DNA of 64,000 nt, taken from NCBI RefSeq assembly GCF_900074915.1, contig NZ_LT222319.1, positions 5,449,501 to 5,513,500 of the forward strand. The letters run 5' to 3'. Numbering within the stretch: position 1 is the first letter of the stretch; each line of letters opens with the position of its first letter. This document shows positions 42,980 through 51,663 of the stretch, one piece after another. The notes beneath the pieces were generated by a model. It ran no database searches and had not been told where the DNA came from. It was given only the letters and a program-made list of their open reading frames with translations. The position numbers and the translations under genes are program-made. This DNA comes from Pseudomonas cerasi. Lineage in GTDB: Bacteria; Pseudomonadota; Gammaproteobacteria; Pseudomonadales; Pseudomonadaceae.

Positions 42980-43589
42980 CTCTTCACCCTGTTTATTTTT
43001 AGATTGGCGATGAGCGTCCCGCGGCCAAGGCCGTGAGGCGGCTGGTTTTATGTAACTTCAGATTACGGTTTTTTCAGAAGACTTTTAGGCGCTTTCTGCC
43101 GACGATCATGCGTAAAAACGGATTTTTCGCACGAGGAGCATGCCTTTACGGCCTGAGAATTCAGACTGATCATGAGGTTGTTACTCTTTGAATTATTTTT
43201 GTGGTTGTAATTTTATTCGAGTCTTATGTTGTCGTACAACATGGAGAACTTATAGTCATTTGCCGTTCCAGTGTCAAATGACAGAAACGCTCTGACCTGC
43301 ATCAGCATGGGCTGGCGACGTGTTGAGACGGGAAGGAGCGTTTTCGCGTTATACGACGACTGCGCAATTGGCGACTGCTGATAGCTCGTTTGGGCCTATG
43401 GGGCACTGCTCAGCGATTAGAGCGCGAACTATTTTCTGTGTGACGGCAAGAAACGCGTCCTGGCACTTGCACAACTGTCACAAATGCTCTCATTCTTGGT
43501 GACGGCGTCAGGCAATGGAGTTGCCCGGTAGTGCCTTGTCGGCACCGGCCTGCTGCCGAAGTCACTTTATGCCAGGAAGAGGCGTCCGC
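42980..43589. other. Intergenic region between the MFS gene and the AraC regulator
   Basis: 610 bp with no gene. The part 43,140-43,260 is AT-rich and contains the palindrome ATGTTGT-CGT-ACAACAT. It must hold the two divergent promoters. The short frames inside show no family features. Confidence 0.5.
43226..43242. promoter_or_regulatory. FadR/GntR-type operator candidate
   Basis: ATGTTGT-CGT-ACAACAT is a 17-bp dyad with 7-bp perfect arms. The inner TTGTCGTACAA fits the t.GT...AC.a pattern bound by FadR-subfamily GntR repressors, which often control organic-acid transporter genes. The regulator is not encoded in this window. Confidence 0.45.
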
Positions 43590-44582
43590 ATGCCTGAGCC
43601 AAGCAGTCTCGCCAGCTGGACCCCCGCTCTGCGCAAGCAGCTCATTGCCTTGGGTATGGACAGCGATGCGTTGTGCCGAAGCGCGGGTATTGACCTGAAC
43701 AGGCTGAGTGAACCCGATGCGCAATTCTCGCCGGATGTCACCGCCGCGCTCTGGCAACGCGCAGTGCAAGCCAGCCTTGACCCTGCCCTGGGTTTGCGTG
43801 TTTCACGCTTTGTCAGCCCGACGGCGTTTCATGCGCTGGGCTACACGCTTGTCGCCAGCGGCTCGTTGCGCGAGGTTTTCGAGCGCATCGTACGGTACCG
43901 CTCGATGGCCGAGGACTCTCTGGAGCTGGATTTCAGAACAGTCGGCGAGCGTTATGAATTCCGCTTCGGTACGCCGCCATCCTGTCAGTCACCGGTTCAT
44001 GAGCTGCTGGATGCATTTGCCGCCATTTACGTACGCACCTGCCGCAATCGGTTAGGCCGGGGCTATGCGCCACTCGCCGTGCACCTACAACGTCCGGCAC
44101 CCGAGGATCCGCAGCCCTGGCACGACCTGTTTCGTTCACCGGTCACGTTTGCGGCGCAGGAGAACCTGCTGGAGTTTGGCGGTGATCAATTCGACAGCCA
44201 TCTGGATGACGGGCCGGTACAGCTGAACGGCCAGGAATCCCAAGGAGATCCGTTACCGTCACTGATCTGGGAACAGCGCGTACGCTCGGCCATCGAAACC
44301 CTGCTGCCGGACGGCGAGCCCACCGCCCAAAGCATCGCCGAAGCCCTGCACCTGAGCACGCGCAGCCTGCAGCGCCATCTGGCCGACGAGGGCTGCTGCT
44401 ATGACCTGCTGCTCAATCAATGCCGCCAGAACCTGGCGCTGCTGCACATGAACGATCAGCAAAGCTCGCTGAGCGAAATCGCCTACCTGCTGGGCTTTTC
44501 CGACACCGACTGCCTGAGCCGCGCCTTCAAACGCTGGACCGGACTGACACCAGAACAGTACCGCAGCGGCGTGGTGCGTTGA
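43590..44582 (+). CDS. AraC-family transcriptional regulator
   Basis: A 330-residue regulator. The N-terminal 200 residues match the arabinose-binding-like domain of the OruR/ArgR-type group (CRSAGIDLNRLSEPDAQFSP; FHALGYTLVASGSLREVFER). The C-terminal AraC domain has two helix-turn-helices (AQSIAEALHLSTRSLQRHLA; LSEIAYLLGFSDTDCLSRAF followed by KRWTGLTPEQYR). The ATG at 43590 has GGAAGAGG upstream; an earlier in-frame ATG at 43569 is possible. It is divergent from the ACS-type MFS gene and may control it. Confidence 0.88.
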   Translation: MPEPSSLASWTPALRKQLIALGMDSDALCRSAGIDLNRLSEPDAQFSPDVTAALWQRAVQASLDPALGLRVSRFVSPTAFHALGYTLVASGSLREVFERIVRYRSMAEDSLELDFRTVGERYEFRFGTPPSCQSPVHELLDAFAAIYVRTCRNRLGRGYAPLAVHLQRPAPEDPQPWHDLFRSPVTFAAQENLLEFGGDQFDSHLDDGPVQLNGQESQGDPLPSLIWEQRVRSAIETLLPDGEPTAQSIAEALHLSTRSLQRHLADEGCCYDLLLNQCRQNLALLHMNDQQSSLSEIAYLLGFSDTDCLSRAFKRWTGLTPEQYRSGVVR

Positions 44583-44655
44583 GCATTGTCAGGGACACAC
44601 CATCGTGCCCATGCTGCGCGTCCACTCTTGATCAAGCGGCGCAGCGCACATCCAT

Positions 44656-44776
44656 GACGCAGAGCGTCACGAAAGGCATTCCCACGCTGGAGCGTGAGGA
44701 ACGATAGGTGTCTGGGGGATCGCGAGCGTAACGTGCCCGGAAGAACACCATCGTACCCATGCTCCGCGCAGGTATG
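44656..44776. repeat. REP-type palindromes between the AraC and ubiI genes
   Basis: GACGCAGAGCGTC ... GGCATTCCCACGCTGGAGCG ... GAGGAACGATAG, followed by a degenerate inverse copy ending CATGCTCCGCGCAGGTATG. It lies between convergent genes, a common site for this family. Confidence 0.85.
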
Positions 44777-44785
44777 TATTGGCTT

Positions 44786-46015
44786 CTAGTGTGCTTCGAT
44801 CCGCGCCAGCTCGGGCAGGTCTCCCGACAACCCCAGCGCCTCGCGCACGAACAGCGATTTGGCTTCGGGCATGCGGTTGACCATTTTCAGGCCGGTATTG
44901 CGCAACCAGCGCAAGGGCAGCGGGTCGGCCTGGAACAGGCGTTCGAAGCCTTCCATCGCGGCCATCAGCGCGAGGTTGTGCGGCATGCGGCGGCGCTCGT
45001 AACGGCCCAGCACACGCAGGTCAGACCAGCGCTCGCCACGCTTTGCAGCATGGGTCAGTACTTCGGCCAGCACTGCGGCGTCGAGGAAACCGAGGTTCAC
45101 GCCCTGCCCGGCCAGCGGGTGAATGGTGTGTGCCGCATCGCCAATCAACGCCAATCCGCTGGCAACGTAACGCTTGGCGTGACGCTGACGCAGCGGCACG
45201 CACAGGCGGCTATCGGCAGACAGCACCTGGCCCAGTCGCCCTTCGAATGCCTGCTCCAGTTCGCGGCAGAACAGGTCATCCTCCAGCACCATCAGGCGCT
45301 CGGCTTCGGCAGGTGTGACTGACCAGACGATGGAGCACCAGTGCTCGCCCTCGCGTTCCAGCGGCAGAAAGGCCAGCGGCCCGTCATCGGTGAAACGCTG
45401 CCAGGCGGTTTTTCTGTGGGGATCGGCGGTACGCACACTGGTGACGATGGCGTGATGCAGGTAATCCCATTCACGCGTCGGCGTTTCGGTCAGGCGGCGC
45501 ACAGCGGAATTCGCACCGTCGGCGGCCACCACCAGCGGTGCGCGCAGCTGACGACCATCGGCCAGGGTCAGCAGCCAGTCATCGCCGGAGTGACGCATCT
45601 GTTCAAGCCGCGCATTGGCCAGCAGACCGATGTCGCTGGCATGCAGGCGGTCGAGCAGCGCGTCCTGCACCACACGATTCTCGATGATGTGGCCCAGCAC
45701 GTCGGCATGCACGCTGGAGGCCGAGAAGTGAATCTGCCCGGTGCCGCTGCCGTCCCAGACGTGCATATGCGCATACGGGCTGATGCGCCGGGCTGCGATG
45801 CCTTCCCACACGCCCAGCCGCTGGAGGATTCGCTGGCTGGCCGCCGACAGGGCGCTGACCCGTGGCTCGAAGCCCGACTGTTGATCAAATGGCTCGACGC
45901 TCAGCGGCCCACCGTCAACCACCAGCACATCAAGGCCGCTGCCCTGCAATGCCAAGGCAAGGGCACTGCCGACCATTCCGGCTCCGACAATCAGCACATC
46001 TGCGCGCGTTTCCAT
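44786..46015 (-). CDS. ubiI: FAD-dependent ubiquinone-biosynthesis hydroxylase (UbiI/VisC type)
   Basis: A 409-residue flavoprotein monooxygenase of the UbiH/COQ6 family. The FAD GxGxxG motif is VLIVGAGMVGSALALALQGS, the DG motif is VVAADGANSAVRRL and the GD motif is LALIGDAAHTIHPLAGQGVN. It hydroxylates the ring of a ubiquinone precursor. Which ring position (UbiI C5 or UbiF C6) cannot be decided from motifs; position beside ubiH favours UbiI. ATG at 46015 is preferred over the TTG 6 bp upstream. It is the last gene of the UPF0149-pepP-ubiH-ubiI set. Confidence 0.88.
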   Translation of the reverse strand: METRADVLIVGAGMVGSALALALQGSGLDVLVVDGGPLSVEPFDQQSGFEPRVSALSAASQRILQRLGVWEGIAARRISPYAHMHVWDGSGTGQIHFSASSVHADVLGHIIENRVVQDALLDRLHASDIGLLANARLEQMRHSGDDWLLTLADGRQLRAPLVVAADGANSAVRRLTETPTREWDYLHHAIVTSVRTADPHRKTAWQRFTDDGPLAFLPLEREGEHWCSIVWSVTPAEAERLMVLEDDLFCRELEQAFEGRLGQVLSADSRLCVPLRQRHAKRYVASGLALIGDAAHTIHPLAGQGVNLGFLDAAVLAEVLTHAAKRGERWSDLRVLGRYERRRMPHNLALMAAMEGFERLFQADPLPLRWLRNTGLKMVNRMPEAKSLFVREALGLSGDLPELARIEAH

Positions 46016-46066
46016 GGTCAAACCGTTCTCGCTTGCGGCCGAAGCCCTGTGTTTAAAGTGTGTGAT

Positions 46067-47254
46067 TCACACATCGGATCGAGTCCCCAACCCCATGGCC
46101 TGGCGGGCAAACCAGCGCTTGGCGGCAGGCAGCAGGTCGAGGCCGAGCAACCCGACGTTACGCCCGGTGGCAACCGCCGACCGGGAGCTGCCGAACAGGC
46201 GTGTCACCTTGTCGGAGAAGCCCACGGTCAATTGCTGATCCTGACGCTGACGCTCACGGTAGAGCTGCAGAGTCGACAACTCACCGGGCGGCGCGGCGCT
46301 GTCCAGCAGCGTCCCGGCCAGTGCATCGGCGTCACGCAAGGACAGATTGAACCCCTGCCCGGCGACCGGATGCAGGCTGTGCGCCGCATTACCCAGAATC
46401 ACCAGATGCGAACGCACCTGCTCTTCGGCCTCGATCAGCGCCAAGGGGTAGACATGCCGTGCACCGACCTGACGCAGCGTGCCCAGGCGATAGCCAAACA
46501 CGCCCTGCAGCTCTTCCAGAAAACTGCGGTCGTCCAGATCGGCCAGGCGCTGGGTATCGTTGCCCGGACGCGTCCAGACCAGCGCACAGCGGTTTTCCGG
46601 CAATGGCAGCAGCGCCATCGGCCCGTCCTCGGTGAAACGTTCGAACGCCTGCCCGCAGTGAGCTTCGCTCGGCGTGATATTGGCAATCAGCGCATGCTGG
46701 TCGTAGGGCCGTTGCCGCACCCCGATACCCAGCTGCTCGCGCAGGCTGGAACGGCCGCCGTCGGCCAGCACCGCCAGGTCACAGTCCAGCTCGCTGTCGT
46801 CACTCAGGCTCAGGCGATAACCGTCGGCCAATGGCTGCATGTGTTTGACCTCGGCCGGCACACGCCAACTGACCACATCACGATCCAGCCCGGCCCACAG
46901 AGCCTGACCGAGCCAGGCGTTTTCGACTACGTAGCCGAGCGCCGGAACGCCCTCTTCAATCGCAGACAGGCGAGTGGCGCCGAAGCGACCACGGTCCGAC
47001 ACCTGGATTTGCAGGATCGGCTCGGCGCGTCGAGAAATCTGCTGCCAGAGGCCAAGCCGTTCATAGATGCGTCGCGAGCCGAACGACAGTGCCGAAGAAC
47101 GCGCATCGTAGCTGGGCTGCCAGGCCTCACCCGGCGCGAAGGGTTCGATGAGCACGATTTTCCAGCCGCGCGCCTTGGCACCGGCCTGCAGCGACAACGC
47201 AAGGCTTGCACCGACCAGCCCGCCGCCGACGATGGCGATATTGAAGCGGCTCAT
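46067..47254 (-). CDS. ubiH: 2-octaprenyl-6-methoxyphenol hydroxylase UbiH
   Basis: A 395-residue flavoprotein monooxygenase. The FAD motif is IAIVGGGLVGASLALSLQAG, the DG motif is LAVLADGGRSSLREQL and the GD motif (with Asn for Asp) is LVILGNAAHSLHPVAGQGFN; the GNAAH form is usual for UbiH. It hydroxylates C1 of the ubiquinone ring precursor. It overlaps pepP by 4 bp and is separated from ubiI by 51 bp. Confidence 0.92.
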   Translation of the reverse strand: MSRFNIAIVGGGLVGASLALSLQAGAKARGWKIVLIEPFAPGEAWQPSYDARSSALSFGSRRIYERLGLWQQISRRAEPILQIQVSDRGRFGATRLSAIEEGVPALGYVVENAWLGQALWAGLDRDVVSWRVPAEVKHMQPLADGYRLSLSDDSELDCDLAVLADGGRSSLREQLGIGVRQRPYDQHALIANITPSEAHCGQAFERFTEDGPMALLPLPENRCALVWTRPGNDTQRLADLDDRSFLEELQGVFGYRLGTLRQVGARHVYPLALIEAEEQVRSHLVILGNAAHSLHPVAGQGFNLSLRDADALAGTLLDSAAPPGELSTLQLYRERQRQDQQLTVGFSDKVTRLFGSSRSAVATGRNVGLLGLDLLPAAKRWFARQAMGLGTRSDV

Positions 47255-48585
47255 GCGACCTGTTCCTGTGCAGCCGCCATCAGCGCCTCGATCTCGGCGA
47301 CGGTCTTGGGCACGCCGCCGGACAGAATTTCACACCCCTGCCTGGTCACAACCACGTCATCCTCGATTCGCACACCAATACCTCGCCATTTCTTCGCGAC
47401 TTCCAGGTTGTCGGGGGATATGTAAATCCCGGGTTCAACGGTCAGCGTCATGCCGACCTCCAGTACGCGCCACTCGCCGCCGACCTTGTATTCGCCTACG
47501 TCGTGCACATCCATGCCCAGCCAGTGCCCGGCACGGTGCATGTAAAACATTTTGTAGGCCTCGCTTTCGATCAGCTCGCCAACGTCGCCGCGCAGCAGGC
47601 CCAGTTCGACCAGCCCGGCGGTAATGACCTTGACCGTCGCCTCATGTGCCTGGTTCCAGTGCTTGTCGAGGCCGATGGCCTCGAAGGCCGCATGCTGGGC
47701 CTTGAGCACCAGCTCGTAAATGGCTTTCTGCTCGGGGGAAAACCTGCCGTTCACCGGAAAGGTACGGGTGATGTCGCTGGCATAGCAGTCGATTTCGCAG
47801 CCGGCGTCGATCAACACCAGATCACCGTCCCTGAGCACCGCGTCGTTCTGCTGATAATGCAGGATGCAACCGTTGCGCCCCGAGGCAACGATCGAGCCGT
47901 AGGCAGGCATCTTCGAACCGCCCTTGCGAAACTCGTAGTCCAGTTCGGCTTCCAGGCTGAACTCGTGCAGCCCGGCGCGGCAGGCCTGCATCGCACGCAC
48001 GTGAGCCCGCGCCGAAATATCTGCCGCGCAACGCATGACTTTGATTTCCGCAGCGGACTTGTACAGGCGCATGTCGTGCAGCAGATGGTCCAGCGCCACG
48101 AACTCCTTGGGCGGCTCGGCACCGAGGTGCGCTTTGGAGCGAATCACGTTGATCCAGTCCATCAGGTGCCGGTCGAATTCGGGATTGCTGCCCATCGCCG
48201 AATACACCCGATCCCGGCCTTCGATCAGGCCGGGCAGGATTTCATCGATGTCATTGATGGGAAACGCATCGTCTGCACCGTACTCACGGATCGCGCCTTC
48301 CTGGCCTGCGCGCAGACCTTCCCACAGCTCGCGCTCGGGATTGCGCTCGCGGCAGAACAAGACGTACTCGCCGTATTCACGACCGGGGATCAGCACCACC
48401 ACCGCTTCCGGCTCGGGAAAGCCGCTCAGGTACTGAAAGTCACTGTCCTGCCGGTAGACGTGCTCGACGTCACGATTGCGAATGGCAACCGCAGCGGCCG
48501 GCAGGATGGCAATGCTGTCCGGCTCCATCTGAGCCATCAGAGCCTTGCGGCGGCGGGCGTATTCGGACTTAGGGATCTGAATCAT
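47251..48585 (-). CDS. pepP: Xaa-Pro aminopeptidase
   Basis: A 444-residue M24B metallopeptidase that removes N-terminal residues preceding proline. The N-terminal AMP_N domain (IPKSEYARRRKALMAQM) is followed by the pita-bread catalytic domain. Metal ligands are seen in LVLIDAGCEIDCYASDITRT (two Asp), HWLGMDVHDVGEY (His), LTVEPGIYI (Glu) and GVRIEDDVVVT (Glu). The start ATG at 48585 gives the normal length; the frame to 48612 adds an unlikely extension. It is translationally coupled to ubiH. Confidence 0.94.
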   Translation of the reverse strand: MIQIPKSEYARRRKALMAQMEPDSIAILPAAAVAIRNRDVEHVYRQDSDFQYLSGFPEPEAVVVLIPGREYGEYVLFCRERNPERELWEGLRAGQEGAIREYGADDAFPINDIDEILPGLIEGRDRVYSAMGSNPEFDRHLMDWINVIRSKAHLGAEPPKEFVALDHLLHDMRLYKSAAEIKVMRCAADISARAHVRAMQACRAGLHEFSLEAELDYEFRKGGSKMPAYGSIVASGRNGCILHYQQNDAVLRDGDLVLIDAGCEIDCYASDITRTFPVNGRFSPEQKAIYELVLKAQHAAFEAIGLDKHWNQAHEATVKVITAGLVELGLLRGDVGELIESEAYKMFYMHRAGHWLGMDVHDVGEYKVGGEWRVLEVGMTLTVEPGIYISPDNLEVAKKWRGIGVRIEDDVVVTRQGCEILSGGVPKTVAEIEALMAAAQEQVA

Positions 48586-48659
48586 GGGCAGCAGCGTCCT
48601 GATGGAGTCCACCGGCTCGCGCTATGGCACGCGCAGGCCGGTGTCGCAGTGATCGGCTA

Positions 48660-49214
48660 TCAGTGCAGTGAAGGCTTGGGTTGCGGCGCGGACGGCTCGT
48701 TGAATTCAGTGAACAGCAGCAGCGGCGCTACGCGCATGTACTCCATGACTTCCATGTAGTCGGTTTCGCCGTCTTCGGACTCTTCCAGCGCGTCCTGAAC
48801 CTGCGCAATCGCCGCCAGATCCTCAAGAACGGCCTTGGCCTCTGTACCCAGCGGCTTGTCACCGATGTTCAGACCGAAGCCTGTCAAAAATCCCTGACAC
48901 CATTGGCCCAGCGCAGCAGCGCGCTCGGTCAGTGGTTCGTCGTCGCCCGGCAGCAACAGCACAACGGTCATGTCGTCGCCGGTGAGCTCGCCCTTGACCA
49001 TCTCTTGCAGACCGATGAGCGCCTGACGGATATTGTCTTGCGGCTCGGTTTCCAGCAGTTGCGACGCGTCGGCGAACCAGCCTTCGTTGTCGAAACCGGC
49101 AGCTGCGCAACTGCGCCCCAGCAACAGGCCATGCAGCTCGGCAGGAGATACCTGGTGACCGCCACTGTTGAGCAGAGTGGCGAACGCTTTGTACGGAGAA
49201 TTCTGAATGGGCAT
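48660..49214 (-). CDS. UPF0149 (YgfB/YecA) family protein
   Basis: A 184-residue helical protein. Family signs are SPAELHGLLLGRSCAAAG, LPGDDEPLTERAAALGQWCQ, GFLTGFGL and YMEVMEYMRVAPLLLFTEF. E. coli YgfB lies in the same place before pepP. Its role in this organism is not known. It heads the pepP-ubiH-ubiI cluster and is divergent from the TIGR02449-zapA pair. Confidence 0.91.
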   Translation of the reverse strand: MPIQNSPYKAFATLLNSGGHQVSPAELHGLLLGRSCAAAGFDNEGWFADASQLLETEPQDNIRQALIGLQEMVKGELTGDDMTVVLLLPGDDEPLTERAAALGQWCQGFLTGFGLNIGDKPLGTEAKAVLEDLAAIAQVQDALEESEDGETDYMEVMEYMRVAPLLLFTEFNEPSAPQPKPSLH

Positions 49215-49364
49215 GGGTAGCTAGTCGCCAAACGGCGCAATGTCTAGAATGAAGGCCTTGTATCCTAGACTATCCGCGCGACAAGATCACCCGGACGGTG
49301 GTTCGAGCTTGAGCACAAGCATCGCTCCCCCTGCCATTCATCAGAAAGTATTCAGTGGAAAACA

Positions 49365-49574
49365 ATGGAAGACACCGACCTGCAAGCGCTGATGAAACGT
49401 GTGGAGCTGCTCCTGAAGTATGCCGAGCAACTTAAAGGCCAAAACGCACTCTTATTAGCTCAGGAAAAGACCTGGCGCGAGGAACGTGCCCAACTGATTG
49501 AAAAAAACGAAATCGCCCGGCAGAAGGTCGAGTCAATGATTTCGCGCCTTAAAGCCCTGGAGCAAGACTCATGA
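49365..49574 (+). CDS. TIGR02449 family coiled-coil protein
   Basis: A 69-residue protein predicted to be a coiled coil nearly throughout (LMKRVELLLKYAEQLKGQNA, LLAQEKTWREERAQLIEKNE). It matches the small TIGR02449 family always found before zapA in gammaproteobacteria; it is probably linked to division (ZapB-like in shape). Its stop overlaps zapA by ATGA. Confidence 0.9.
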   Translation: MEDTDLQALMKRVELLLKYAEQLKGQNALLLAQEKTWREERAQLIEKNEIARQKVESMISRLKALEQDS

Positions 49575-49900
49575 GCAATGGCAACAGCGTTACCGTTCAG
49601 ATCCTGGACAAGGAATATTCGATCATCTGCCCTCAGGAAGAGCGCACCAACCTGGTCAGCGCCGCCCGCTACCTGGATGGCAAGATGCGTGAAATCCGCA
49701 GCAGCGGTAAAGTTATCGGCGCCGATCGCATCGCCGTGATGGCCGCTCTCAACATCACTCACGATCTGCTGCACAAGGAACATCTGCCTGACGTACAGAC
49801 CAGCGGTTCAACCCGCGAACAGGTCCGCGATCTGCTCGACAAGGTCGATCTGGTGCTGGCGACAGACACGCCCGGCACACCGGATTCAACTCGGGGCTGA
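49571..49900 (+). CDS. zapA: Cell division protein ZapA
   Basis: A 109-residue FtsZ-associated protein that bundles protofilaments at the Z ring. The N-terminal globular part (SVTVQILDKEYSIICPQEER, LVSAARYLDGKMREIRSSG) is followed by a helix (IGADRIAVMAALNITHDLLH) and a tail with some coiled-coil character. The gene is coupled to the TIGR02449 gene and is followed by 6S RNA, the conserved arrangement. Confidence 0.93.
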   Translation: MSNGNSVTVQILDKEYSIICPQEERTNLVSAARYLDGKMREIRSSGKVIGADRIAVMAALNITHDLLHKEHLPDVQTSGSTREQVRDLLDKVDLVLATDTPGTPDSTRG

Positions 49901-49930
49901 TTATTGCGGGGCATTTCTGTATACTCGCGC

Positions 49931-50110
49931 TGCTCCCTGGAGTGCTTGCCAGTCGGTCATGTCCCTGAGCCGATACGCACAACCACGGGGGTTGCACGTT
50001 GGGGTTGGTGTGCATGTCCGCTCGACGGAAAGCCTTAAAACCTCCTGCAATCTCCACCTTGAACTTTCGGGTTCAAGGGCTAAACCGACAGCGGTTCGTC
50101 GGGGAGTCCA
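49931..50110 (+). ncRNA. ssrS: 6S RNA
   Basis: 6S RNA binds the sigma-70 holoenzyme in stationary phase. The region between zapA and the 5-formyl-THF cyclo-ligase gene begins GCTCCCTGGAGTGCTTGCC and ends GTTCGTCGGGGAGTCC, so CTCCC at the 5' end pairs with GGGAG at the 3' end. The central part (GTCATGTCCCTGAGCCGATA, and GGTTGCACGTTGGGGTTGG on the way to the opposite arm) follows the pseudomonad 6S pattern. A TATACT -10 box sits at 49920-49925. The end points are approximate. Confidence 0.88.
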
Positions 50111-50203
50111 TATTCGGTCAGTTGCCAGCCCACTTGTCTGGCAACGACGACCCCGCTCAAGCTTCAACCTCCTTTCCGGATCAGCCTGCATGACCTCCTG
50201 CTC

Positions 50204-50815
50204 ATGATCAGCGCCCAGTCACTTACACGTCCGCAATTGCGCCGCCAGCTACGCAAGGCACGCAAAGCGTTGAGCCGCAGCCAGCAACGCGAAGCCGCAC
50301 GGGATATTTACCGTCAACTGGCGCAGCACCCACTGTTTCGACGTGCCCGACATGTTTCGCTGTACCTGCCGATGGATGGCGAGATCGACCCGCGGCTGTT
50401 GCTGCGCGAAGCCCAGCGCCGCGGCAAGGCAACCTATCTGCCGGTGCTCAACGCATGGCCGTGCACCCGCATGGTTTTTCAGCGCGTGCGTCCCGGCGAG
50501 ACATTCATCCCCAACCGTTTCCGCATCCCCGAGCCGCGCATTGACCGGGCAAAACAGCGCACTATATGGGCGCTCGACCTGATTCTGATGCCGTTGGTAG
50601 GTTTCGATGACGAAGGCGGTCGCCTGGGCATGGGCGGAGGTTTCTACGACCGCAGCCTGGCGTACCTGGCGCGCAGAAAGACCTGGCGCAAACCGGTGTT
50701 ACTGGGGCTGGCTCACGAGTGTCAGAAAGTCGATCGACTGGCGCAGGCCAGTTGGGATGTACCGCTGCAAGGCACGGTATCGGATAAAGGCTGGTATGTG
50801 GCGCAGACACTCTGA
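50204..50815 (+). CDS. 5-formyltetrahydrofolate cyclo-ligase
   Basis: A 203-residue enzyme (YgfA/Fau, 5-FCL) that converts 5-formyl-THF to 5,10-methenyl-THF using ATP. Features are QLRRQLRKARKALSRSQQRE at the N-terminus, VSLYLPMDGEIDPRLLLREA, and the signature LGMGGGFYDRSLAYL, which binds ATP/folate. Its place directly after 6S RNA is conserved; in E. coli the two are cotranscribed. Confidence 0.92.
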   Translation: MISAQSLTRPQLRRQLRKARKALSRSQQREAARDIYRQLAQHPLFRRARHVSLYLPMDGEIDPRLLLREAQRRGKATYLPVLNAWPCTRMVFQRVRPGETFIPNRFRIPEPRIDRAKQRTIWALDLILMPLVGFDDEGGRLGMGGGFYDRSLAYLARRKTWRKPVLLGLAHECQKVDRLAQASWDVPLQGTVSDKGWYVAQTL

Positions 50816-50848
50816 TCGTTCAGCCAACAGGGCTATCAACGATCAGAG
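50810..50848. terminator. Hairpin between fau and the convergent small gene
   Basis: CTCTGATCGTT pairs perfectly with AACGATCAGAG across a 17-nt loop; the stem includes the cyclo-ligase stop codon. There is no T run on either side, so it may be a weak bidirectional terminator or an mRNA 3'-end stabiliser. Confidence 0.45.
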
Positions 50849-50860
50849 TACAAGCAGGGC

Positions 50861-51013
50861 TCAATGCCTGCCGGGGACTTTTTGCTGCTGCTGAGTGATC
50901 TCGACTGGAGCGTCATCCTTGGTGGACCACAAGCTTTGTGCATAACCGGTTGTCACGACACCCAAGCCAAACAAAATAACCAGAATCCAGAGTAAATCAG
51001 GCTTGCGTTTCAT
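50861..51013 (-). CDS. 50-residue single-pass membrane protein
   Basis: A short gene with an excellent ribosome site (AAGGAGGG about 9 bp before the ATG at 51013). The product begins MKRKPDLLWILVILFGLGVV, giving one membrane segment (residues about 7-24) after a basic start. A hydrophilic tail containing WSTKDDAPVEITQQQQ follows and would lie in the periplasm. I recognise no family. It is convergent with the cyclo-ligase gene and divergent from the EVE gene. Confidence 0.75.
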   Translation of the reverse strand: MKRKPDLLWILVILFGLGVVTTGYAQSLWSTKDDAPVEITQQQQKVPGRH

Positions 51014-51207
51014 TGACTGCCCTCCTTAGGCAAATCAATACGATGTCAGCATCGGTTTTTGTATAGGCCGTGCAGCAGCGTGGAACTTTAAAGGGCGGCA
51101 TTTTGCGGTAACGTGAACCAGTACGCAAATAGTGGCGCGAACCGATTGTCGGTTTGTCATCAAGCCATTCGAAATACCGTGAACTTTTTGTCTGTGGAGT
51201 GAGCACA

Positions 51208-51657
51208 ATGGCCTATTGGCTGATGAAGTCCGAGCCTGATGAATTCTCGATCAGCGACCTGCAACGACTGGGCAACGCTCGCTGGGACGGGGTGCGCAAC
51301 TATCAGGCGCGTAATTTTCTGAGAGCCATGACCGAGGGCGACGAGTTCTTTTTCTACCACTCCAGTTGCCCGGAGCCGGGAATCGCCGGCATCGCTAAAA
51401 TCGCCAGGTCAGCCTATCCGGACCCTACCGCACTGGACCCCGAGAGCCACTATCACGACGCCAAGGCCACGGAGGAAAAGAATCCGTGGAGTGCCATCGA
51501 CGTCGAGTTCGTGGAGAACTTCAAGCGCGTGCTGGGGCTGGGCTATCTCAAGCAACAAAGCCAGCTGGAGCAACTGCCTCTGGTACAGAAAGGCAGCCGG
51601 CTCTCGGTGATGCCGGTCACCGCCGAGCAATGGGCGGCGATACTGGCACTGCGCTGA
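51208..51657 (+). CDS. EVE domain-containing protein
   Basis: A 149-residue single EVE domain (THYN1 type, PUA-like fold). Typical segments are AYWLMKSEPDEFSISDLQRL, WDGVRNYQARNFLRAM, GDEFFFYHSSCPEPGIAGIA and NPWSAIDVEFVENFKRVL. EVE proteins bind modified bases in RNA or DNA; the ligand here is unknown. The ATG at 51208 has TGGAGTGAG upstream. In pseudomonads it is a conserved neighbour of the 6S/fau region. Confidence 0.92.
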   Translation: MAYWLMKSEPDEFSISDLQRLGNARWDGVRNYQARNFLRAMTEGDEFFFYHSSCPEPGIAGIAKIARSAYPDPTALDPESHYHDAKATEEKNPWSAIDVEFVENFKRVLGLGYLKQQSQLEQLPLVQKGSRLSVMPVTAEQWAAILALR

Positions 51658-51663
51658 CGGACG

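Noticed and set aside
45341..47425. A 694-codon open frame on the plus strand
   Set aside because: Antisense of ubiI, ubiH and part of pepP; low-complexity composition and no start signal.
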